A stretch of 64,000 bases of DNA from Plantago ovata (taxonomy: Eukaryota; Streptophyta; Magnoliopsida; Lamiales; Plantaginaceae). A program made the translations under genes and the position numbers. Where the stretch lies: positions 12,043,566-12,107,565 of the forward strand of contig CM051458.1 of the NCBI GenBank assembly GCA_028274465.1, given 5' to 3'. Positions within the stretch are counted from its first letter, which is position 1; the number at the start of each line of letters is the position of its first letter. Below, in pieces: positions 11,402 through 21,639 of the stretch. The notes under the pieces were generated by a model. It was not told where the DNA came from, made no database searches, and saw only the letters and a list, made by a program, of their open reading frames with translations.

Positions 11402-11790
11402 CGATGACGGTACCTAGGTGTAGTTGTCGTTGACACAATCTTCATTTATTATTTGACAGGTGGAAATCGAACTTGAAAATTGGATATCAGCACGCACTTA
11501 AAAATTGCTGATTAAATCCAAAAAAAAAAAAAAAAAAAAAGGGAGGCCACAGGTTGTGTGGCATGGTTAGACTGAAATCTATTTTGCATCGATGCTCACG
11601 GCTACGTGACACAATCTTCATTTATTATCGACACAACGTGCTCTACTCCTTACCAAATATATATGCGTCCATAACAATCAGAAGGAACTGATCTACCGAC
11701 AGTCCTTAAGTACAGTCATTTACTTGATGGGGTGTTCTTTACAGTCACAAGACTCGAACCCGTGACGGGCATGCTTTCCCATATCCCAAT
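11402..11790 (-). repeat. Local duplication, copy 2 (SINE-like B box)
   Basis: Second copy of 10847-11230, differing mainly in a longer A-run (11521-11540) and scattered substitutions. The B-box-like sequence GGTTCGAGTC is retained at about 11750-11760 on the minus strand. Confidence 0.75.
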
Positions 11791-12143
11791 CAAACAGCAA
11801 CAGTTTCTCTCCTCCTTCACCACAAAAAAACAATGGAAATCAAAGATTTTTGGGTGAGATAAAAAGTAAGCCAAAGATTTAGCAATAATCTGGGTGGTGA
11901 TCAATGATCATCTCTCTTGAGTTTTCTGAGTTTTCCTGTGAAGAAGACATGGAAACAAACACACATGATAAAAACTCATCAGTTATCAATCATCGGGAAT
12001 CATCACCAAATCCAAACTTAATAAAATTCTTAATTCTTAGTAATTATCTATCTCATCTTAACAATTTTCCCAATAACACACACAAGCCCATCCAGACTCG
12101 AAAAGCCTGTCAAAAAACTCAAATAACACAACAAACACAAAAA

Positions 12144-12174
<31 letters not shown>

Positions 12175-12220
12175 CAAATAAAAGCAAAATTAAAATCAAA
12201 TAGAAAAAGGAATGAAATTA
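11791..12220. other. Intergenic with an (AAT)n microsatellite
   Basis: A perfect AAT run lies at 12144-12174. Otherwise no gene or element was recognised. Confidence 0.5.
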
Positions 12221-12244
12221 ACCCACCTTCTCAGGCTTGAGATG

Positions 12245-12487
12245 AACATTGTCGGAGTGCGATTCGTGGTCCTGGATCGTGTACTTGCACTCGCCTAGGG
12301 TGTTCCAGAGCTTGATCGTTTTGTCGCGCGAAGCGGAGACGATCTGGCGATTGTCGACGGAGAAAGCGACGGAGAGGACGTCCTTGGTCTGGCCGACGAA
12401 GCGGCGGGCGGTTTGGCCGGTGGAGAGGTCCCAGAGACGGAGCTCGGAGTCCCAGGAGCCGGAGAGGGCGAACTGGCTCTGTTCCAA
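12245..12487 (-). pseudogene. RACK1 (WD40) gene fragment
   Basis: The minus strand encodes about 75 residues matching the middle of plant RACK1 / ArcA, a 7-blade WD40 ribosome-associated scaffold of about 325 residues. Landmarks in order are [41 protein letters not shown] and [15 protein letters not shown]. The match starts abruptly at QFALS, lacks about 85 N-terminal residues, and degenerates after SHSD, where the family continues WVSCVRF. The normal H of the GH dipeptide is Q (FVGQ). GC content of this piece is far above its flanks, which points to a recently captured or transposed exon piece. No promoter or start exists, so it should be non-functional. Confidence 0.8.
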
Positions 12488-12825
12488 TCTCCGATCAACA
12501 AATATGGCTGCCGATCAGATAGCCGCCGCCTTGCCTAAAATTTAGATGAACAAATATGTCACTCCTACTTTAATTTCGTCAATGTCATCAACGAGTATTT
12601 AGGGGTGACACTATGAATGTCATCAACTCGTATTTAGGTGTGCTAATCAGCACTTTTCAGTTAATTAACTAGGGGTATCTTGGACCTTTCACACACCCAT
12701 AAAAGTCAACAAACTCTATGAAAGGTAAAGGGTGTGAAACTGAATTTTTCCTCAACATAGGCACCCAACTGAAATTTTCTCTGACTTTGAACTGGTGATC
12801 TCTTATTACAACACTCGGTCCAATT
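12488..12825. other. Intergenic, no gene recognised
   Basis: Short stretch between the RACK1 fragment and the LINE relic; repeated phrases such as 'aatgtcatcaac' at 12587 and 12617 are visible but no coding region. Confidence 0.4.
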
Positions 12826-14180
12826 TCCTATGTAGACGCATTAATCGGTGCATCAAAATTAACTTTCACTTGGCTAGAACAAGGAAGCATCCACTACTGC
12901 TGCCAATTCGGTGGTATGGGGACTGAAAAGTGATGTTGAGTCTCCCTGTAATTGTTAATATATCACTGGACAAGTGTAGCAGAGTCCAGTGTATCGTACC
13001 CCTGATTTTCATGTAGCACCTTGTTGCGATTATTCCACAAAGCCCAGCAGGAAACAAATAACACCTCCAATTTTTGCCAATTAAACTTAGTACGGTCCAA
13101 AGACAGCCAAGTAACCACGTCTGTTGCATCAATTCATAATAGCATTTCAATACTACGAATCTATATTTTTCCATAATAGTTTCACACAGCCATATAAATC
13201 ATCACCCTTAAGGAATGACCCACCCACTCCAAATCCAAACACATCTTCCGCTTAACAAACAACAGTACCACAACCTTAAAAATTGTCCGAAAATGGCAAC
13301 ACTAAACAATATGAAGTCTGAACCTTCTGCTGTCCATTTGAGAGTAGCAACTACCCTTTTTTTTTAATAATTGAACCATTACAAAACTAATAATAAACTA
13401 TAAATAATTCCGCACTTGGCGAGAATTGAACCTATGACCTCTAGTGTCATGACACGTCAGTCTAACCAATAGAGTAGCAACTACCCTAAAACTGTCCACA
13501 AATTGTCAACAACAAACAAAATGATCTCTAAACCTTCTGCTGCCAATTTGAGAGTAGCAACCCATCCGGAATTCTTGCCAAGAGTCAAAGAATCATAACT
13601 TCTCCCCACTGCCCATTATGCCTATCCGAACCCGCTGAAAGTTACACAAGAAAAAAACCTCCACCAGTCCAACAAAATCCGCGTGACAGCAACAAAACAA
13701 AACCAACATAATCATCAATCTCAAATGAATGACAGGCAGCAACAACATCACACTAAAAACAGAGCAAGAAACATACCCGAGCAACCACATATACCTGAAC
13801 AAGCAACCAGTTTCCAGAAGCACAAAAAGAAAACTATAAACATGTCAGCCCATGTGACTTCAAGCTTTGCAAATTATAAAATTGATCAATGTTATAGCAT
13901 GAGTAAAGCATAAAACAAAGTGCAACCATATACCAGAAAGAAAAGATGATACCAAAACCTAAAGCCCATATTTGCATTCCCATAAATGAACTTTTTTAGA
14001 TTACAGAACAATTTCTGCCATGAGAAATTCAAACTCCGAGGATCCATGCCATCCAGTTTGCACTTAACTCTCAGAACCATCCCCGGATATGTATCTTAAA
14101 GCAGGAATACCTTGCAAAGTGGCACTCTATGAATAAATGTAAATCACTCACTTCACCCTACACATAACGATATGCCAATT
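12826..14180 (-). mobile_element. Degenerate LINE (L1-type) 3' region
   Basis: On the minus strand, 14170-14110 gives a zf-RVT-like remnant (HLFIECHFAR). 13140-12826 gives the segment before the RNase H domain (CWALWNNRNKVLHEN, then KVNFDAP). These are landmarks of the C-terminal half of plant LINE ORF2. Many stops and shifts break it, and about 1 kb of unrecognisable sequence, including a SINE, lies between. The region also holds a duplicated phrase ('aaccttctgctg' then 'ttgagagtagcaac') at 13321-13360 and 13523-13562. Confidence 0.6.
13341..13487 (-). mobile_element. tRNA-derived SINE, 5'-truncated
   Basis: The body 13358-13470 is flanked by a perfect 17-bp target duplication, AGAGTAGCAACTACCCT, at 13341-13357 and 13471-13487. 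On the minus strand it begins inside the A-box region (ATTGGTTAGACTGA), has a B box (GGTTCAATTC) and ends in A-rich sequence beside the left duplication. It matches the SINE at 41333-41534 but lacks its first 20 or so bases and its extra 3' segment. Confidence 0.85.
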
Positions 14181-17030
14181 TCCACCGCTAACAAAATTAT
14201 CTAATCAAAACATTCCATCTATCTAACAAATCAAAATTTTCATGTCTGTAGCATTTTAACATGCGTATGGCGAACCAGTTAACTATTGATGTTTGTGCCA
14301 AGTCTGTTTTTCCACCAAGTTCTCCGAGCTAGTGAAATAGTCAAAGTATTACCCCAAGGACGGACGAAAGCATACCTTGCTCGATTTAGAAGCCGCAAAA
14401 TTTATATCTGTATTTTGATTTTGGATAGTAAACCTTCTCCTCCATGCTATAAAAACCAGCCTTACAGTCAGATTGATACTCAAGGCATCTTCTTCACCCA
14501 TTCCCATCAAGATGAGTAGCCAACAGAACAGAAAAATGGTGTTGTTTCTGCAAATTTTACTGAAGAACAAAAAATAGTAAATATCAAGTAATTGTGGTGT
14601 GGTAGTTGTTTAAACTTGTTCTTGGATGGACTGAATTCACAACAATACCCAATCATTGATCGAAACTATGACTCCATTTGACGATAAATGCAAATAAACT
14701 CAAACAAATATTCGATGAAACCACACCATCAAATAGATTATTATGGTAATTTCAAGACGAGTGACAATGTTGGTGGGAAAGATTAGCTCTTTAATTGAAC
14801 CAACTACACATTACCATTATCCGAAATGTATCCATTAATTAAGAATCACTTCAGAAACTGAAAGTCTTTTCATAACAAACTAAAAGAATAGGCATGTGTA
14901 ATTAGTAGTAAGAATTTATAAAGTGCATATGTTGATTACTTGTCAACGTCCATCCGAAACTTGTTGTCTAGCACAATGTTCCACTTGCGCTTTAAACTTT
15001 CTTCACCAAGTTAAATTAGACTCTTCCAATATAATTCTTATAGTAAAAAGAGGTTACTTTTTAAATTAGATACATGTAGTGTGACTCTGGATATCTGCAA
15101 CACTACATTTCGTGAAAAGGAAATAATTTCCTAATTGCAATATATGAATAATTGAATATATCGTCTGACCCGCAGTGTAATTTTCAGAAGAACAAAAGAA
15201 AATGAATTAACACTTTTACGTTGTTGATCCATTGATGAAAACCCTCTATCCTTAAATTGGATCAGAAAACGTACATGGATGAGAGTCGTTTTTTCGGTTG
15301 ACTGACCAAACCGAGAGCTGTGTTTTTAGAATCTGGATCTGGGGCTGATGATACTTGCGTAAACATTGCACCATACCATATAGTAGGATTAAAGATAAAG
15401 GAAAGAAGAAAAGAGAGGAATGGGAAGAATAAGGTCCCATAACGCCATAACCATAACCATAAAGATAAAAGCTTCACATTACTGTTCTTCCTCCTCCATT
15501 GTCAAATCTGGTGAACTTGAAGAGATGAGTGGATGAGGAGAGAAAATTAAAGGGTTTTGGTGTTTGAAGCCATAAGGAAGATCAAAAGGAAGCAAAAGTT
15601 CAGAAGTCTGATGTATAGAAAGAGGGAGGGAAGTCAGTTTGTTCAATCGCGCTCCACACGCGGCTTGTTCATATTTAATAACTAGAATAAGCATATCCCG
15701 CTACCCGTGATAAATCATTTTGTTTATTTAGGTTTATATTATAGAGAGTTACAAAATATATGAATTACAGGTTAGGAGACCAGAATCTAAATAATGCTCT
15801 TGGTAAAATTACTTACCTGACGTCATGCTCATGCAGATATTAACCGCAAGTATTTACTTGACATCATGCTCATGCATATATTAAACCTAATGTTCACTCA
15901 CAATATCATCAAAAGCCCAGGGCAAATGAAACCTGTTCATAGACTGTTGTAACAAAACTGCTTTATGAATAAGAGAATCCATACATTTATTTATATTTTT
16001 ACTATCTACAACTATACTTCTACATACCATGAGGCAACTCTATTGATTTACTCTCCTTGAAGTCCTCGATTTCACAAAACATTTTGATCAATTTGAACAA
16101 CTGTAAGTTTGCTAACTCTGATTTGTTTCAATATACGTAATTACGTAGCATAGATAATCAATTAGCATGCATGTTAAGAAAATTTTGAAATTCCGCTTCA
16201 TAACCATATTTTCTTATAATATTGTTGAGATCATGGGAATTTTTATGTGTGTTCATGGGACTTTCTATTTATAGCATATAACAAGACTTGGACCGACTAC
16301 TTACTTTGCGATCAAGTAAGTGTCTATGAGACGTTAGATGAAGTCTAACATACTCCTCAACATTGATATGATGTCAGGTTTGGGAAGAGAAACAAAACAT
16401 TACTTATGTTGTGGATAATGTTGCCACGTCTTTTACCACAACATTCATATGTTGTGCTAAAAGTGGTCTAACATAATTCCCAACATAGTTGTGAGAATTG
16501 ATGAGTGTATAACTCTAACAAAGGATTTCACTGAAGAAGACGAACATGTTAACCAACTGGTTGAAGAAGAAATCGAAAGGCTTTTGTCAAAAGCAAGTTT
16601 CTAGTGATATTACAGTTTTGGTGGAAGACACGTAAGTATCTTCTTCTAATTAAATAAATGTGATATAGTCATTAATCATATTAGTAAGAAATAAAAAATT
16701 TAAATTTTGGTTGCGTAGCTTTTTGGTCATTTTTTTCTTACAATTACCATTATTAAGATCCAAAATACACATCACGGGCTGGAAGACAACGTTACTGAAA
16801 AGTGCATTTATAGAAATTGTTTACACCCTTTGGTTGTCGAAAAAAATCATGATTTTCCAGCAAAAAGGATTAGAACAGGGATTGAATACAAGAATTATGG
16901 TGAATTTAATTAATAGAATTGGGTAGATGCAGCGCTAGGTTGATGATGATAGCCTAGGTTAGGCTAATGTGGTTCTTTAGGTTTATGTGGTTGTATTGAT
17001 TCTATTACTCTAGTTCCTAATACCTATCAT
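14181..17030. other. Gene-poor stretch
   Basis: No gene is supported. A minus-strand frame at 15272-15366 with a donor-like GTACGT after it (peptide containing SSAPDPDSKNTALGL) looks exon-like but has no partner exon. 16330-16520 has inverted and repeated 'aacat' phrases that suggest a MITE without clear ends. Confidence 0.4.
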
Positions 17031-17330
17031 GGATCCACTAGGATGGTCGGGACCAGATCCCTTGGTTTACCAAACTTGCTAGTTCTACAGCCCGGCTGGT
17101 CCAACCCTGCCTCCTTTTCTTCTTCTTTGCCTTCTTTCCCAACAAAGACGCCAGGGGCGCGATGTGCCGACGACTTACTACTAGGAATCGTGGGTGCCGT
17201 AGAGTGAAAGAGCCAGGGGAGGCCGGGTTATTTGACAGAAGAAATTTCCGTATTCATGGATCCATTGGATCGGCTTGTGCTTACGGGTTTGGAATGAGAA
17301 AAGAAATATATTTTCGATTTCATAGTAGAT
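17031..17330 (+). other. Organelle-like insertion (possible NUMT)
   Basis: This piece is more GC-rich than its surroundings and holds a plus-strand frame with Arg-rich composition (CRRLTTRNRGCRRVKE). Its style resembles plant mitochondrial intergenic DNA, but I cannot name a gene. Treat as a guess from composition. Confidence 0.25.
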
Positions 17331-17547
17331 TAGATCTTGAACTAAAAATATTTTTTCTTGGATATTCTCTCTTATACTTTATCATAGTAGATTAGAAATT
17401 TTTTTATATTATTGATATGCCATAGTCAATTACTCTCATCTAAGTCAGGTAAAATGTGTTTTCTCCGTTAAGGAGCTACCAATCTTGAATGGTACCGGAC
17501 TCCGGACCGACTCCGTCCGACAAGATTAATAATCGTCCTTACTTAGG

Positions 17548-17815
17548 CTCTGTTTATTTCGCCCGAATCTGAACTGAACTGAACTTAATAAATTTGATTT
17601 GAACTGAACTTAACAAATCCGAACTTAACTGAACTGAACTTATTTGAAGTATAAATTTTAACTAAGCAAACCTTAACTGAATTGAACTGAACTAATTATT
17701 TGAACTGAACTGAACTTATTTATTTTGAACTGAACTGAACTTAAATCTGAACTGAACTGAACTTAATAAATATGAACTGAACTGAACTAAACTTAATAAA
17801 ACTGAAATTAAGATG
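17548..17815 (+). repeat. TGAACTGAAC degenerate minisatellite
   Basis: Imperfect repeats of TGAACTGAAC alternate with TTAATAAAT-like spacers. Related short stretches occur near 19085-19120, 35340-35450 and 45236-45262. Confidence 0.75.
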
Positions 17816-18227
17816 GAACGAACAATACGTTAGCAAAGGAATTTAAGTATTTCCTGTATTTTATTCTTCAGGAAAAAGATAATAATAATAAATTGGTATA
17901 TCGATCTGATTCATGTACAGATCGAATAGGATGAAGAATTCTTATGTACCAATTTCCAAATTAATCTAATCCAACATTATTGCATCAAAGTTGATGGAGA
18001 GAGTCGTATTGGTTGTTGAGAAATTTGAATCAGTGATAATAATGTTTGAAGTATAGTATAGTATAAACTATAGTATGGTTAACACGCATATATATGTAAC
18101 GAGGATTAATTGAATAATCAGCACTTCTGACTCGCACTTTTTTAGGAATATTTATGAAACTTGGAACTTCAACAATTTTCATTATTTTTATTGGGTTCAC
18201 TATTGGTATGTTTGTATATTTTTAAAA
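17816..18227. other. Intergenic, no gene recognised
   Basis: AT-rich, non-coding, with a short (TATAG)n-like run near 18050-18075. Confidence 0.45.
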
Positions 18228-18622
18228 TAATAGACATAATTTTATTTTATTTTAAAACAGCAAAAAAGTTTATTAAACCCAAATAATGTAATGTACAAGA
18301 TAAGAGGGGTATGACCCAATCGTGATACAGGATTTATCACTAAGATCAAGTACAATGGAGGGTCCAATTAGCCCGGCATGAAACCCGAGGGAATCTTAGA
18401 ATGAAACCGGCTACAGATCTGCTAGCAACGCTATGATCCCCGAAGAATCTAAGACCGAGACCCGACTGAAAATCCATAGCCTATCGAACTCCAGATAAAT
18501 TTTGTGATCCGATACCAAAGTAGAGAATGTAGGCCCTTGCTCCCACAACTCTCAGGGCGATGATGCAGCATCACAACCCCCCATCCAACTCGTAGGAGCA
18601 CCAGTCGCTAATAGAAATAATT
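18228..18622 (-). mobile_element. 5'-truncated LINE 3' end
   Basis: The minus strand ends TTTAATAAACTTTTTTGC then a poly-A-rich tail, the usual 3' end of plant LINEs. A near-perfect 14-bp target duplication flanks it: TAATAGACATAATT at 18228-18241 and TAATAGAAATAATT at 18609-18622. The 367-bp body has no coding left, so it is a dead-on-arrival 3' copy. Confidence 0.65.
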
Positions 18623-19239
18623 ATATAATTAATGATAAAGATCAATAAAGATTAAATAAAGGGGCCGTTCTTCTTCTTTTTTTGTATGTTGTAAATCAAC
18701 AAAATAGTTCTCATTAGATCAACAATTACATATCAAGCCACAAATTTAACCAAAAAGCAAATTAGACGTTGTTTCAATTTTTCAATTTGTTGAGATTCCT
18801 CCCGGCTTGTGGTGTCGGTCAGTCCGTTCGGTCCACACGATCCATGAGAAGATGGTCACATAACCAAGCGGGCCTGGAATCCCAACCCAAAGTATCTTTA
18901 ATTTTATTTTTTATCCGTTTACTTTTATACTTATCCGTAGATTCAACATTGTGTCAATTATCTTATCCATTAGAGCCTTTGTGTTTATCCATAAAATGTT
19001 ATTTTGTTGGGCTTAGCACGTCAAGCCCTTTGGCCTGTAAGATACCTAGAAGGTTCTTGGTCTATTATATAAACCAATCATTCTTAACTGAATTGAACTG
19101 AATGGATTTGAACCGAAATATAAAAAACAACTAAAATGAATAGTCTACATTAAATGAACATACTGATATGTACTAATTGTTTTTAAAATGAAAATAGAAG
19201 AGTTGTAATAAATGAGCATGTGAACATTATTATTAATGC
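18623..19239. other. Intergenic, no gene recognised
   Basis: Contains a short open frame at 18769-19101 with no recognisable domain, and a TGAACTGAAT-type stretch near 19090. Confidence 0.4.
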
Positions 19240-19710
19240 TTAATCTTGGCCACAATTTTATCTGTCACATGCTTACAATTACCATGGTTGACAGACAACT
19301 TTCTGGTAGTTAATGGGACGCCTAAGTACTTAAAAGGAATTTCCCACTACCAAAACCAACCTCTTACAGTATTAGCAGTGCTCTATCCTCGGTCCTCCAG
19401 TCACATACCCCTCCAAAGTAGATTCTACATTTTGCAGGATTGGCTTTTAATTAAGCCTGAACGTGGTCTCGGAAAAAGCATGGAATACATGCATCGTAAG
19501 TTTCACATATCCAATGTCCCCTCAGAAAAGAAAAAAAAGTAGAAAATCATCCGCAAAACAAACATTATTTAAGTTCACACTTTCACACCTCGGATGGAAG
19601 TTTCAAATCAGGATCATATATAAATATAACACTAGCAAATCCGAAGAGGCGGACCCGAACTCCTTCAAGTTCTGTAATTTCCTATGCAAACAAAATGGGG
19701 AAAATATATG
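19240..19710 (-). mobile_element. LINE reverse transcriptase fragment
   Basis: On the minus strand the frame pieces read FADDFLLF (the RT catalytic A/FADD motif) followed after about 90 residues by FKYLGVPLTTRKLS and KHVTDKIVA, which follow the catalytic motif in plant LINE ORF2. Stops and at least one shift disrupt it. The fragment ends where the copia 5' LTR begins. Confidence 0.65.
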
Positions 19711-19768
19711 ATCACCTTAGACTATCTGCATCACATGTATGATCATGGATGATCATACGTTTGCTCAA

Positions 19769-20653
19769 CATTGGGAATTTTAGTTAAAACGAATGCGCTT
19801 TCAATTCGTTCGTTGTATTGGTCTAAGGGCGCCCAACACGGTTTCGTAATCGTGTGTGTCAATAGAACGTGTTAACTCACTAAAATCCCCTTGAGGTGAA
19901 AGTGTGATTAATGCAATAAGTGGATAGATCAATACTTGAATTAATTATGGCATTTATACACACATGGATGAAAGTTCCATTGTGTTAAAATTCATGAGAA
20001 AATTAAAGAGGTATGTAATATGCAACCAAAATTGTATATAGCATAGTTGGAGATGAAAATAAGGCCCAAAAAGCCCAAATATAAAGTTTGGGGGATGCTG
20101 GGGTTCGAAGATAGAACCTCCTGGACAGCTAGCTTGAACTCACGCCATTTGAACCAACATGTCTGTTGGTGAAAAGTTGCATGCAACTAAAACCTATTCA
20201 GATTCAAAGCTGGCGAAAAGTTGTGCCTTTTGGTGATTGGTTGTGTTTTCAAAGTATATGACTTTTAATGAATAGTTGTGTAACTATTAATTAAAACCTT
20301 TCTGGAGGGACTTGAACACTTTCAGTGATGCCTCTTGAGAAGTATAAATAGAGAAGGAGATTCATTTCTCCAACACACTTGAAAACTCCATCTCCTTCTC
20401 TCTTCTTCTCTTCTTTCTCTCTTGCATTCTTCATACTCAAAGTAAGTTCGATAGATTCGGCTATTGGAGTGCTCCTTAGCCGTCTTAAGAGTAGTTTTAT
20501 CCTGGGAGACTATTGCCATAATTCTGTAAGCACCACGAGCGGGGCAATCTTGTCTTAAGGAGAGATAGTCAAACTATCGACTCTACTCGCCTTGTTTCAC
20601 TCTATATTGTTCAAACGCTTTGCTCCAGAAAATAAAGCCTCACGCTTACAACA
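19769..20653 (+). repeat. Copia element 1, 5' LTR
   Basis: Promoter LTR with a TATA box at 20343-20350 and AATAAA at 20631-20636, only 17 bp from its end, so U5 would be very short. It ends CTTACAACA. The segment at 20546-20559 is complementary to the DNA just after the LTR. Open frames inside it also occur in the 3' LTR and are not genes. Confidence 0.9.
20343..20350 (+). promoter_or_regulatory. LTR TATA box
   Basis: TATAAATA in the middle of the 5' LTR, also present in the 3' LTR near 26081. Transcription would start about 30 bp downstream. Confidence 0.6.
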
Positions 20654-20655
20654 AA

Positions 20656-20669
20656 CTTAAGACAAGATT
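20656..20669 (+). promoter_or_regulatory. Candidate self-priming site in place of a tRNA primer site
   Basis: CTTAAGACAAGATT starts two bases after the 5' LTR and is a perfect complement of AATCTTGTCTTAAG at 20546-20559 in the LTR (again at 26284-26297). The usual plant copia site TGGTATCAGAGC is absent, and the gag ATG is only 30 bp past the LTR. Geometry is right for priming: the 3' end of the LTR segment pairs beside the LTR boundary. This is inference. Confidence 0.4.
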
Positions 20670-20683
20670 CTGGTGTTTGAGCA

Positions 20684-21496
20684 ATGGCTACTAATGAAGG
20701 TTCCCGTACAATCATACCAAACGAACGACCGGAGAAGTTTGGAGGTGCCAACTTCAAACGATGGAAGCAAAAGATGTTGTTCTATCTCACTACTCTTGGA
20801 ACTTCATCTTACATTCGAGATGACATTCCCTCTCCACCCATTCTGGCCGATGTTGATGCAAATCCAAATGCTAATGCCGAAGAAAAACAGTCCATCATTG
20901 ATGAAAACAAGAGGAAGCAACTTGCCTATGATGGATGGGTGCACAATGACTTCATGTGTAAGAATTACATTCTAAATTGTCTTTTCGATTCTCTCTACAT
21001 TGTTTATTGTGATGTGGATCATGCCAAAACTCTATGGGAATCACTTGAGAAGAAGTATAGTGCCGAGGATGCTGCCTTGAAGAAATTCATGGTCGCCAAA
21101 TTCCTCAACTACAAAATGGTTGACTCCAAGTCCGTTGCGAGTCAAGTGCAAGAATTTCAAATGATTTTGCATGAGTTGGATTCTGAAAATTTGAAGCCCA
21201 AAGAAGCTTTCTTGGTTGCTTCTCTAATTGAAAAACTTCCGCCTTCTTCGGGAGAGTTTAGCAGCTACTTGAAATTGAAGTCCAAGGAAATGAAGTTGGA
21301 AGATCTTATTGTCAAACTCCAGATTCAAGAAGACAATAAGAAAGCTTTGAGCAAGGAGAAACAACCTTTGGAGGCTAAAGCTAACTTGGTGGAGTCGAAG
21401 GACAAATCCAAAAAGCGTAAACGCCAAGATGAAGGAAACTCTAATGCTCAACAACCCGCAAAAAGGTTCAATGGGATTTGTCACCATTGTACGTAA
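20684..21496 (+). CDS. gag: Copia element 1 Gag (3' frameshifted)
   Basis: 270 codons of a copia-type capsid protein of the UBN2 class: W-x-F/Y-W landmarks near the N-terminus (PEKFGGANFKRWKQKM), a helical middle (LWESLEKKYSAEDAALKKF) and a Lys-rich tail leading to the CCHC zinc knuckle. The knuckle starts CHHC, but an extra base puts a stop right after it. The remaining knuckle residues (PGHMKKDC) lie in the next frame. Gag packages the element RNA into cytoplasmic virus-like particles. The start ATG is the first after the LTR. Confidence 0.85.
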   Translation: MATNEGSRTIIPNERPEKFGGANFKRWKQKMLFYLTTLGTSSYIRDDIPSPPILADVDANPNANAEEKQSIIDENKRKQLAYDGWVHNDFMCKNYILNCLFDSLYIVYCDVDHAKTLWESLEKKYSAEDAALKKFMVAKFLNYKMVDSKSVASQVQEFQMILHELDSENLKPKEAFLVASLIEKLPPSSGEFSSYLKLKSKEMKLEDLIVKLQIQEDNKKALSKEKQPLEAKANLVESKDKSKKRKRQDEGNSNAQQPAKRFNGICHHCT

Positions 21497-21639
21497 AAAG
21501 CCTGGACACATGAAGAAGGATTGTCGTTCTTTCAAAAGCAACTCAAAGAAGAAAAGAAAGGAAAGGCAAAAGCACACATTGTTGAAGAAACACCCTCCTC
21601 TCATGTGAATGAAGTGGAAGACATGATTACGGAATTTTC

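Larger units (their letters stand above)
8429..11716. repeat. Dispersed palindrome family CTGTACTTAAGTACAG
   Basis: Full or near copies occur at about 8429-8447, 8454-8468, 8854-8871, 8950-8966, 9164-9180, 9505-9520, 9963-9979, 11136-11155 and 11700-11716. Each centres on TTAAG or a one-base variant. Copies are spaced irregularly, so this is not a tandem satellite. It is found in this 3.3 kb and I did not see it elsewhere in the window. Confidence 0.65.

Noticed and set aside
15272-15366. Exon with start codon and donor on the minus strand
   Set aside because: No second exon or known domain could be linked to it.
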